Of a stretch of DNA of 6,250 nucleotides, positions 1-5,673 are shown piece after piece. The number at the start of each line of letters is the position of its first letter. The stretch's first letter is position 1. The notes beneath the pieces are model-generated. The model ran no database searches. It saw only the letters and a program-made list of their open reading frames with translations, and was not told the DNA's origin. The DNA is from an uncultured Actinomycetes bacterium (lineage in GTDB: Bacteria > Actinomycetota > Thermoleophilia > Solirubrobacterales > Thermoleophilaceae). A program made the translations under genes and the position numbers. The DNA is taken from contig CAMLNW010000169.1 of assembly GCA_946481495.1 (NCBI GenBank), forward strand, positions 1 to 6,250, given 5' to 3'.

Positions 1-2
1 TC

Positions 3-857
3 GACGCCAAGCGGACGTTCGACGAGCTGATCGAGCGAACCGCGCCCGACGCCGAGACCCGCGACGCGGTGCTCGCCAACCCGATCTACCGCCAGCTCTC
101 GAACGCCGTCGCCGGCTCACAGGAGTACATGGCGATGGAGAAGCTCTACGAGCTTCACGAGTCCGGCCGTTACGACGTCCTGGTACTCGACACCCCACCG
201 ACCCGCAACGCGCTCGACTTCCTCGATGCCCCGGGGCGGTTGGCGCGCTTCGTCGACTCGCGCTCACTGCAGGTCTTCCGCAGCTCCGGACGCGCGGGGC
301 TCGGTCTGCTCGGACGCGGCGTGGGGACGGTCATGTCGGTGCTGGAGAAGGCGACCGGCGTCGAGCTGCTGCGCGACCTAGCTGAGTTCTTCAACGCCTT
401 CGGCGGCATGGCCGAGGGCTTTCGCGACCGCGCTCGCCGCGTCGAAGCGCTGCTGCGCGACGAGGCGACGACCTTCTTGCTCGTGACGTCGCCGCGCGCG
501 TCGGCGATCGCCGACGCCGGACACTTCCACGCCAAGCTGGCCGAGTCGGGGATGCCGTTCGGCGCCCTGATCGTCAACCGCGTGCGCGAGCCCGTCGCCG
601 CGAGCGCCGACGACGTGGCGCTGGAGGCAGAGCTCGTCGAGCTGCTCGACGACCGGCTCGCCCGCAAGGTCCTCCACGACGTCGAAGACCACAACCTGCT
701 GGCGGAGCGCGACGCCCGCAACATCGAGCGGATGCGCGCCGAGCTGACCGGCGGCGCTCTGCTGACCGTCCCCGAGCTGTCCGGCGACGTCCACGACCTC
801 GACGGCCTGGCCGCCGTTGCAGCCAGGCTCTTCGCGAAGCGCTCTAGCCGCTCCTAG
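3..857 (+). CDS. ArsA-family ATPase, C-terminal part (5' end outside window)
   Basis: The reading frame is open from the window edge, so the gene starts upstream; the GTG at 69 is an internal valine codon, since family-like sequence continues before it (DAKRTFDELIER). The 284 residues seen lack the N-terminal P-loop expected upstream. The stretch LDTPPTRNALDFLDAP (from about nt 186) corresponds to the second nucleotide-binding motif of ArsA/GET3-type ATPases, where ArsA has DTAPTGHTLR. The later LLVTSPRASAIADAGHF and PFGALIVNRV (about nt 478-582) match the strand-helix-strand end of the ATPase core. The family powers anion (arsenite) export or tail-anchored protein handling. In actinobacteria, tandem ArsA-like pairs such as mycobacterial Rv3679/Rv3680 are common, and the LDTPP.RNALDFLDAP wording resembles that type more than classical ArsA. 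No arsenic gene is visible nearby, so arsenite transport should not be assumed. The TAG stop shares CTAG with the stop of the convergent gene. Confidence 0.85.
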   Translation, partial: DAKRTFDELIERTAPDAETRDAVLANPIYRQLSNAVAGSQEYMAMEKLYELHESGRYDVLVLDTPPTRNALDFLDAPGRLARFVDSRSLQVFRSSGRAGLGLLGRGVGTVMSVLEKATGVELLRDLAEFFNAFGGMAEGFRDRARRVEALLRDEATTFLLVTSPRASAIADAGHFHAKLAESGMPFGALIVNRVREPVAASADDVALEAELVELLDDRLARKVLHDVEDHNLLAERDARNIERMRAELTGGALLTVPELSGDVHDLDGLAAVAARLFAKRSSRS

Positions 858-2281
858 ACCGGCGCCGAGTAGCTGGCGTCGTCCCAGTCGAGCTGCTCGC
901 CCGGTCCGGGCATCGCCTCGACCGCTCGAACGCCGATCTCGCCGCCGGTCGACTCGAGCGTCTCGATCTCGGTGGCGGCAGCCGCTGTGGCGGGCTGGCT
1001 CGCCGGCGGCTCTGGGACAGGCTGGGCCTGCGGCTGCTCGAGCAGGAGATCGTCGGAGAGCGAGCGCAGATCCGGATCGAGATAGCCGCACAGAACATCT
1101 CGCAGCAACGCGCGCAGGTGGCGCTCGACTTCGTCGACCAGCGTCCGCGGCGAGTCCGACCCGATCGCGTCCATGTAGTCGTCGTCGGGTGAGTCGCCCA
1201 TGACGAACCGCTCGAGCGCCTGGGCAAGCTCGACATGGCGCTGAACGCCACGCCGCTGACCTTCCTCGGCGCACAGCACGGCGACGCGCAGCGCGAGGCT
1301 CGCGCTCGCCAGATCCGCGCCCCGCTCCAGCAGCGCGCGCAGACCGAGCAGGTAGTCGGACAGCGCCTCGGACTCGCGACGGCGGCCGCAGCCCATCTCG
1401 AAACGCGACAGCGCCCAAGCGACAGAGCCGGCCGGCCGCGCCCGATCGATCGCCGCCAGGAACTCGCGCAGATCGACGTCCTCACCCTCGGCGAGCACCC
1501 ACGGCGCCCCGCGCGTGACCCCGGTCGGCTCGATCTCGAACGGCTGCCAGACGCCCTCACCGCTCCGGCGCCAGCCGATCGCCGACAGCGCGACACCGCC
1601 CGGCTTCCACAGCCTCAAGCCGGTGACGAGCTGGCGGAAGCGCTCGCGCGCCTCGCCCAACGGCGGCTCAGCGTCGGGGCTGACCTCGCGGGTCAGGGTG
1701 ATCAAGGTGTTCGGCTCGCGGCGATCGTCACCGACCCCACCGGCCGGATTGCTCCAGAGCGCGTCGTCGGGAGCGTCGGTCGCACCGCCACGGATGAGCG
1801 CGACGCCGCCACCGAGGTCGACGCGCTCGCAGTCGAGGATCAGCCCGTGGACGGGGGCAAGGACAGTCGCGGCCTGGCTGCGCTCGTAGAGCGTCCGCTC
1901 GACCTCAGCGTAGACACGCTCGAAGCGCTCCTCGGGGAACGTCAGATCGGTCGCGTCCTCGTAGAGCCGCTCCAACATCGCCTGCAACGCCGGCTCGGCC
2001 TCCGCGCCACGCAATCCGTTGATCCGCAGGTAGGCGACGGCGCCTGCCCCAAGCGCTTCGCACGCACGGGGGAAGCTCGGTAGCCCACGCAGGCGAGGCC
2101 AGCGGTCGGCGACGAACTTCGCGGTCAGCGGGCGGTAGTGGTAGAGCGTTGGCCCGCCGCGGCGCGGCCCCTCGTCGAGATCGAACTCGATCTCCGCGCC
2201 GCGCTCCTGGTCCTCGCTCAGCAGTGCCGCCGTCTCGAGCGCGAAGGCCCTCAGCGCGTCGTGAAGCTCTCGATTCCGCAT
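854..2281 (-). CDS. Unknown protein with HEPN-like (Apea-type) C-terminal region, catalytic motif degenerate
   Basis: This 475-residue protein is not one I can name. No signal peptide or membrane segment is visible, so it is probably cytosolic. Residues 1-135 are mostly helical and charged. Residues 140-270 look like an alpha/beta region (APVHGLILDCERVDLGGGVALIRGG in two parts, then LITLTREV and LRLWKPGGVALSAIGW). Residues 285-400 follow the plan of Apea-like HEPN domains: a helix with a conserved-type RFEMGCGRR, then SEALSDYLLGLRALLE, then LALRVAVLCA, then a closing helix ending VERHLRALLRDVL. Where active HEPN RNases carry an R-x4-H motif (typically RSxxVHG), this protein reads LERFVMGD (357-363), so the histidine is missing. 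Residues 415-440 form a Pro/Ala/Gln linker and the C-terminus is acidic (LDWDD). The ATG start has AGGG directly against it, an unusually close Shine-Dalgarno, within a hairpin region; no better in-frame start is nearby. It lies 54 bp downstream of the HxlR gene and is probably co-transcribed. The gene is well supported; the HEPN assignment is by eye. Confidence 0.85.
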   Translation of the reverse strand: MRNRELHDALRAFALETAALLSEDQERGAEIEFDLDEGPRRGGPTLYHYRPLTAKFVADRWPRLRGLPSFPRACEALGAGAVAYLRINGLRGAEAEPALQAMLERLYEDATDLTFPEERFERVYAEVERTLYERSQAATVLAPVHGLILDCERVDLGGGVALIRGGATDAPDDALWSNPAGGVGDDRREPNTLITLTREVSPDAEPPLGEARERFRQLVTGLRLWKPGGVALSAIGWRRSGEGVWQPFEIEPTGVTRGAPWVLAEGEDVDLREFLAAIDRARPAGSVAWALSRFEMGCGRRRESEALSDYLLGLRALLERGADLASASLALRVAVLCAEEGQRRGVQRHVELAQALERFVMGDSPDDDYMDAIGSDSPRTLVDEVERHLRALLRDVLCGYLDPDLRSLSDDLLLEQPQAQPVPEPPASQPATAAAATEIETLESTGGEIGVRAVEAMPGPGEQLDWDDASYSAPV

Positions 2282-2285
2282 CCCT

Positions 2286-2311
2286 CGCCCATTCCGCGAA
2301 TGGGCGCGGAA
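2286..2311 (-). promoter_or_regulatory. Two overlapping, mutually exclusive inverted repeats at a start site
   Basis: Repeat B has 9-bp perfect arms, CGCCCATTC (2286-2294) and GAATGGGCG (2298-2306), around a 3-nt loop. Repeat A has 7-bp perfect arms, TTCCGCG (2292-2298) and CGCGGAA (2305-2311), around a 6-nt loop. They use the same bases, so only one can fold at a time. Read on the minus strand, A emerges first; B would draw in the GGGCG that lies just before AGGG and the ATG of the 475-residue gene. No T-run follows, so a simple terminator is unlikely. It could be an RNA switch on translation or a DNA operator dyad, possibly for the HxlR protein encoded just upstream. The repeats are seen directly; the function is inferred. 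Confidence 0.5.
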
Positions 2312-2321
2312 CCCTTCAATG

Positions 2322-2342
2322 GCCCTGCGGGAGAGCTAGGCG
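2322..2342. repeat. Stop-codon-associated short repeat, copy 1
   Basis: GCCCTGCGGGA followed by GAGCTAGGCG covers the stop codon of the HxlR gene and the first bases beyond it. Nearly the same string occurs at the end of the sigma factor gene (5654-5673), differing by one inserted base. Each copy contains CCC-TGC-GGG, a minimal hairpin. Two copies at the same relative position suggest a dispersed 3'-end element, but with strings this short chance remains possible. Confidence 0.35.
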
Positions 2343-2731
2343 GCGACGGTCGCCGCCGGCTCGGACCGAGCCGTATCGCCGCAGGCAGCCCCGAGCCACT
2401 CGCGGCCGTAGCGGCGCATGTCCTCGATCAGCGGCAGCAACGCCTGCCCTTTGTCGGTCAGCGAGTACTCGACGCGCGGCGAGACCTCGGGAAAGGTGTG
2501 GCGGGCAACGATGCCCTCGTCCTCGAGCGCGCGCAGGCGCAGCGAGAGCGTCCGCGGCGAGATCCCGGCAAGCGACCGCTCGAGCTCGCAGAAGCGCGAC
2601 CGCCCATCGGCGAGGTCGCGGATGACCAGCAACGTCCACTTGCCGCAGATGATGTCCGCGGTGGCACAGACGGGACAGGTGGGATCGGAGGAGGAAGCCA
2701 CGTCAAATCCCAGGTTAGCGCAATGCTTCAC
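2336..2731 (-). CDS. HxlR-family winged-helix transcriptional regulator
   Basis: The product of 131 residues matches the HxlR family along almost its whole length: CPVCATADIICGKWTLLVIRD (about 19-39, in the position of the family's CP...IGGKWTLLILRDL), the recognition part FCELERSL.GISPRTLSLRLR (47-67), and the wing with PRVEYSLTDKGQALLP (85-100). These are small dimeric DNA-binding proteins, often sensing redox or electrophile stress through the conserved cysteine at the position of C19. Six cysteines (4, 19, 22, 29, 48, 117) are many for this family, and C19-P-V-C22 forms a CxxC. The frame opens with GTG at 2729-2731, but no ribosome-binding site precedes it and it sits inside a dyad. GTG at 2699-2701 (residue 11), with GGGA about 6 nt upstream, may be the real start, giving 121 residues. 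The next minus-strand gene follows after 54 bp. Family assignment is secure; regulon and start are not. Confidence 0.93.
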   Translation of the reverse strand: MKHCANLGFDVASSSDPTCPVCATADIICGKWTLLVIRDLADGRSRFCELERSLAGISPRTLSLRLRALEDEGIVARHTFPEVSPRVEYSLTDKGQALLPLIEDMRRYGREWLGAACGDTARSEPAATVAA

Positions 2732-2745
2732 GAACTGAAGTGTTA
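2721..2745. promoter_or_regulatory. Candidate operator dyad in the divergent HxlR/S55 region
   Basis: CAATGCTTCA (2721-2730) and TGAAGTGTTA (2736-2745) form an imperfect dyad around CGAAC. The inner five positions, CTTCA and TGAAG, pair perfectly, and 7 of 10 arm positions agree overall. HxlR regulators usually bind such short dyads next to their own gene. The dyad covers the upstream GTG of the regulator, which favours the start at 2701. The function is inferred from position and symmetry. Confidence 0.4.
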
Positions 2746-2820
2746 GGAATCAAGTGCAATGCGCCCCCGAAATCCCGCTAACTGCGACTATCGACGGCCA
2801 ACTGGGATAGCCTCGCCGCG
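2746..2820. promoter_or_regulatory. Divergent intergenic region with spaced direct repeats before the S55 gene
   Basis: This stretch should carry the promoters of the leftward regulator and the rightward secreted protein. CTAACTGCGA (2778-2787) and CCAACTGGGA (2798-2807) match at 8 of 10 bases, with starts exactly 20 nt apart, close to two helical turns. CTATC (2788-2792) and GATAG (2806-2810) form a separate small inverted repeat. GGATAG at 2805-2810 could be a -10 element, which would put transcription start within a few bases of the ATG at 2821 and make the S55 transcript nearly leaderless; no convincing -35 is present. Confidence 0.35.
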
Positions 2821-4506
2821 ATGAGGGTTCGGCTAACGACGATTGCGACGCTGCTAGCAGTGGTCGCCGTCCCGGCAACGGCGGGCGCGGCCGAGCCGAT
2901 CATGAAGCTCTCAGACGTGCGCGCCGGCATGGAGTGCAGCGCGCTGTCGGTGATCCGTGGCACCACGCCGTCGGAGTTCGACATCTCGGTGATCGACGTC
3001 TTGCGTGGCGATCCGGAGGCGATCGGCGCGCGCATCCTCTTCCGCGCCTCGGGACCGGCCGTCGATGCAACCGGTATCGGCCCCGGCTTCTCCGGCTCGC
3101 CGATCTACTGCCCGGACTCCAACGGCGTCAGCCGTGTCGCCGGGGCGATCTCCGAGGGGATCGGCCAGTACGGCAACCACGTCGCGCTCGCCACGCCGAT
3201 CGAGGAGATGCTCGCGGTCCGGCCGGCCGCGGCGCCGCAGGCGCGCACAGCGACGAAGCTGCTGCGCTCGGCGCGGCCGCTCGCCAGCCCCCTGACGGTC
3301 TCGGGCCTGTCCAACCCGCTACGACGCACCGTGCTTGGCGCGGCGCGCCAGGCCGGCTTCCCGCTGTTCGCCGCTCCGTCGGCGCAGACCACCTTCTTCC
3401 CGCCGTATGAGTTGACGCCCGGCACGTCGGTTGCCGCCGGAATATCGACCGGGGACATCGCGCTTGGCGCGATTGGCACGGTGACCTACCGCGACGGCGA
3501 CAAGCTTTGGGCGTTTGGCCACCTGCTCGAGGCGGCGGGCCGCCGCTCGCTGCCGCTGCTCGACGCCTATGTCTTCTCGGTGATCGACAATCCGATCGCC
3601 TTCGACGAGTTCACGACGACCTACAAGCTCGCGACCCCGGGCCGTCCGGTCGGCACGCTGACGACTGACGGCCTCAGCGCAATCGCGGGCCGCTTGGGCG
3701 CGTCGCCAGCGACGATTCCGCTGACCGTACACGCCCGCAACGAGGCCAACGGCCGCACGCGCACCCTGAGCACGCGAGTGGCCGACGAGCGTGACCTGGG
3801 CCTCGGCACCGGCCTCGACACGATTGGCTCGCTGGCCGCCAGCGACGCGATGGTGACCGTCCTCGGTGCCGCTCCCGAGAACTTCTCGACGCGGATGTGC
3901 GTGCGCGCGAGCGTGCGCCAGCGCAAGCGGCCGCTGCGCTTCTGCCAACGCTACTTCGACGCCTACGGCCCGCTCGGCGACCTGTCAAGCGCCTTCTCGC
4001 TGATCGACGGCTACGAGTTCGGGCCGCTGGGCATCCGAGGGATCTCCGTCCGACTGCAGATCCGGCCCAGGGTGCGCGAGGCGTTCATCGTTGACGGCCA
4101 GGCTCCGCTGCGGGTACGGCGCGGCCAGCGCATCCGCGTAAAGCTGCGCCTCCAGCGCAGCCGCGTCGCGAAGCGGACACGCATCTCGTTCCCCTACCGC
4201 GTCCCTCGCGATACCAAGAAGGGGCTGCAGATCCTGACGGTCCGCGCCCCGGGAGGCGGTGGACTGGACGCGCTCGAGGACTTCTTCGTCATGCTGTTCG
4301 GCGGGGGCGGCGGCGGAGGCAGTGGTCCGACGAGGTCGGTCAGCGACCTCGCGAAGCGCTTAGCGGCCCTCGGGGCCCCCGACGGTGTGCGCGCGACCTT
4401 CGAGCGCAAGGGCAAGGGACCGGTCGTCTACACCAGCAAGCGACTGATGATCCGCGGCAAGACGCAGATCCCGATGATCGTCAAGCCGGCAAAGAAGAAG
4501 CGCTAG
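2821..4506 (+). CDS. Secreted SpoIVB/S55-type serine peptidase-like protein
   Basis: The 561-residue product starts with a clear Sec signal peptide (MRVR, hydrophobic core, AGA before A24 as the likely cleavage site), so it acts outside the membrane. The mature part opens with an S55-like stretch: MKLSDVRAGM, then SVIRGTTPSEFDISVIDVLRGD (in two parts, 43-64), then the serine motif GFSGSP (89-94) followed by VAGAISEG and ATPIEEML (124-131). A second block, GTVTYRDGDKLWAFGH (219-234), matches the histidine motif of SpoIVB (GTLTF...GHG type). S91 (or S93) and H234 are the candidate catalytic residues. Here the serine motif precedes the histidine motif, the reverse of Bacillus SpoIVB. Cysteines 39, 97, 360 and 375 could form two disulfides. 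Near the C-terminus is a run of seven glycines (494-500), then a small domain with a basic tail (KPAKKKR). A sporulation role is not implied. The ATG lacks a clear ribosome-binding site but is set by the signal peptide. The stop overlaps that of pilT. Confidence 0.85.
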   Translation: MRVRLTTIATLLAVVAVPATAGAAEPIMKLSDVRAGMECSALSVIRGTTPSEFDISVIDVLRGDPEAIGARILFRASGPAVDATGIGPGFSGSPIYCPDSNGVSRVAGAISEGIGQYGNHVALATPIEEMLAVRPAAAPQARTATKLLRSARPLASPLTVSGLSNPLRRTVLGAARQAGFPLFAAPSAQTTFFPPYELTPGTSVAAGISTGDIALGAIGTVTYRDGDKLWAFGHLLEAAGRRSLPLLDAYVFSVIDNPIAFDEFTTTYKLATPGRPVGTLTTDGLSAIAGRLGASPATIPLTVHARNEANGRTRTLSTRVADERDLGLGTGLDTIGSLAASDAMVTVLGAAPENFSTRMCVRASVRQRKRPLRFCQRYFDAYGPLGDLSSAFSLIDGYEFGPLGIRGISVRLQIRPRVREAFIVDGQAPLRVRRGQRIRVKLRLQRSRVAKRTRISFPYRVPRDTKKGLQILTVRAPGGGGLDALEDFFVMLFGGGGGGGSGPTRSVSDLAKRLAALGAPDGVRATFERKGKGPVVYTSKRLMIRGKTQIPMIVKPAKKKR

Positions 4507-4518
4507 CTCGGCGCGAGC
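4493..4518 (-). terminator. Possible pilT terminator at the convergent junction
   Basis: On the minus strand GCTCG-CGC-CGAGC (4518 down to 4506) can form a 5-bp GC-rich hairpin just before the pilT stop codon. It is followed by a pyrimidine-rich stretch, CTTCTTCTT, the complement of the lysine codons ending the facing gene. The stem is short and the T-run is broken, so this is only a weak intrinsic terminator candidate. Confidence 0.25.
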
Positions 4519-5618
4519 GCCTGCTCGACCGAGGTCGAGCGCTGCCCGCCAGAGGAGACGAGCAGCTTGAAGTCGTGTGGCTGGGTGGCAGCCTTGAGCG
4601 CGTCCTCCATCGAGACGCGGCCGGCCTGGACGTGGGCGAGCAGCGCCTGGTCGAAGGTCTGCATGCCGTAGTAGGCGCCCTCGGAGACGACCTCGGGCAG
4701 CTTGCCGGTCTCGTCCTCGTTGAGGATCATGTCGCGCACGCGGCCGGTCATCCGCAGGATCTCGCAGGTCGCGACGCGGCCGTTGCCGTCCGGCGTCGGG
4801 ACGAGCCGCTGGGAGATGACCCCCTTCAGCGTGCCGGCGAGCATCGCGCGCGCCTGCTGCTGCTCGGCCTGGGGGAAGAAGTCGATGATCCGGTTGACAG
4901 TCTCGGGAGCGTCGACGGTATGCAGCGTCGACAGCACGAGGTGGCCGGTCTCGGCGGCCGACAGAGCTGTCCGCACCGTCTCCTCGTCGCGCATCTCGCC
5001 GATCAGGATGACGTCGGGGTCCTGGCGCAAGACGCGGCGCAGCGCCCGCTTGAACGAGCCGGTGTCGTCGCCGACCTCGCGCTGGTTGACGATCGACCGC
5101 TTGTCCGGATGGAGGAACTCGAGCGGGTCCTCGATCGTGACGATGTGCTTCGCCGTGTTGGTGTTGATGTGGTCGATGATCGCCGCGAGCGTCGTCGACT
5201 TGCCGGAGCCAGTCGTGCCGGTCAGCAGGATGATTCCGCGCTCCTCGTCGGCCAGCTCGCTGATCACGGGCGGCAGCAGCAGCTCGTCGACGGTCTTGAT
5301 CTGGATCGGGATCGCGCGGCAGACGATCGAAACCGAGCCGCGCTGGCGGAAGGCGTTGACGCGGAAGCGCGCCAGCCCACGAATCGAGTAGGCGAAGTCG
5401 ACCTCGTTCTGCTCGCGGAACTCGGCCAGCTTGACCTCGTCGCCGTCAAGCATCTGCGCGACCAGCCCCTCCATCACTTCGGGCATCAGCTTCTCTTCGC
5501 CCTCGAGCGGCACCAGAACGCCGTGCCGCCGAATCATCGGCGGCGACGGGACCTTCAGGTGGAGGTCGGAGCCCTCCTCCTCGACGAGTCGGCGCAGGGC
5601 CTGATCGAGATCGAACAC
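4503..5618 (-). CDS. pilT: Type IV pilus twitching motility/retraction ATPase PilT
   Basis: The 371-residue product has the length and full motif set of PilT. The N-terminal PAS-like domain carries the GSDLHLKVPSPPMIRRHG signature (16-33). The hexameric motor domain has Walker A GTTGSGKST (134-142), the Asp box TIEDPLEF (161-168), Walker B DVILIGEMRD (202-211) and the His box AAETGHLVLSTLHT (221-234). PilT hydrolyses ATP at the cytoplasmic base of the pilus to depolymerise pilin and retract the fibre. At 293-301 the sequence reads RVRDMILNE where proteobacterial PilT has AIRNLIRE, a motif tied to retraction. The C-terminus keeps GMQTFDQAL (318-326) and HDFKLLV. The start is GTG at 5616-5618, placed where homologues begin (FDLDQALRRLV); an ATG ten bases upstream is out of frame. 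The Shine-Dalgarno is weak. The gene lies 48 bp downstream of the sigma factor gene. No other pilus gene is in the window. Confidence 0.96.
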   Translation of the reverse strand: MFDLDQALRRLVEEEGSDLHLKVPSPPMIRRHGVLVPLEGEEKLMPEVMEGLVAQMLDGDEVKLAEFREQNEVDFAYSIRGLARFRVNAFRQRGSVSIVCRAIPIQIKTVDELLLPPVISELADEERGIILLTGTTGSGKSTTLAAIIDHINTNTAKHIVTIEDPLEFLHPDKRSIVNQREVGDDTGSFKRALRRVLRQDPDVILIGEMRDEETVRTALSAAETGHLVLSTLHTVDAPETVNRIIDFFPQAEQQQARAMLAGTLKGVISQRLVPTPDGNGRVATCEILRMTGRVRDMILNEDETGKLPEVVSEGAYYGMQTFDQALLAHVQAGRVSMEDALKAATQPHDFKLLVSSGGQRSTSVEQALAPS

Positions 5619-5647
5619 ACCCAGCTCATCGGCCCACCGGCCGCTGT

Positions 5648-5667
5648 GCTTTAGCCCTGCGGGAAGC
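5648..5667 (-). terminator. Bulged hairpin directly after the sigma factor gene
   Basis: On the plus strand GCTT (5648-5651) and CCC (5655-5657) pair with GGG (5661-5663) and AAGC (5664-5667), with a TAG bulge and a TGC loop. It starts right at the sigma factor stop codon and fills much of the 48-bp gap before pilT. No T-run follows on the minus strand, so it may be a weak terminator, a processing site or a stability hairpin rather than a full stop to transcription. Confidence 0.3.
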
Positions 5668-5673
5668 TAGGCG
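5654..5673. repeat. Stop-codon-associated short repeat, copy 2
   Basis: GCCCTGCGGGA then AGCTAGGCG spans the TAG of the sigma factor gene and matches copy 1 at 2322-2342 apart from one base. It overlaps the bulged hairpin described for 5648-5667. Confidence 0.35.

Noticed and set aside
1..68. Possible truncated or broken ArsA gene starting at GTG 69
   Set aside because: The frame is open to the window edge and family-like residues precede position 69, so the gene is cut by the window, not broken.
378..1418. A 346-codon minus-strand open frame across the ArsA-like and HEPN-like genes
   Set aside because: It runs over the convergent junction and reads as Arg/Ala-rich low-complexity protein, antisense to a clear ATPase. 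It is not a gene.
1235..2083. A 282-codon plus-strand open frame opposite the HEPN-like gene
   Set aside because: The translation is Arg/Gln/Asp-rich with no motif or ribosome-binding site. The minus-strand protein has ordered secondary structure patterns and better gene context, so this is a shadow frame.
2732..2820. Small RNA gene or tRNA in the divergent gap
   Set aside because: No cloverleaf, CCA end or strong hairpin-plus-T-run is visible in the 89 bases; promoter and operator sequence is a simpler explanation.
4300..4320. GGC/GGG repeat tract as a possible unstable repeat or array
   Set aside because: It encodes seven glycines in a linker of the S55-like protein. The codons are mixed and there is no repeat unit with spacers, so it is neither a CRISPR nor a clean slippage tract.
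4575..5654. A 359-codon plus-strand open frame opposite pilT
   Set aside because: It lies almost entirely antisense to a textbook PilT. Its translation is Leu/Asp/Arg/Val-rich without any recognisable domain, as expected for the complementary frame of a GC-rich gene.
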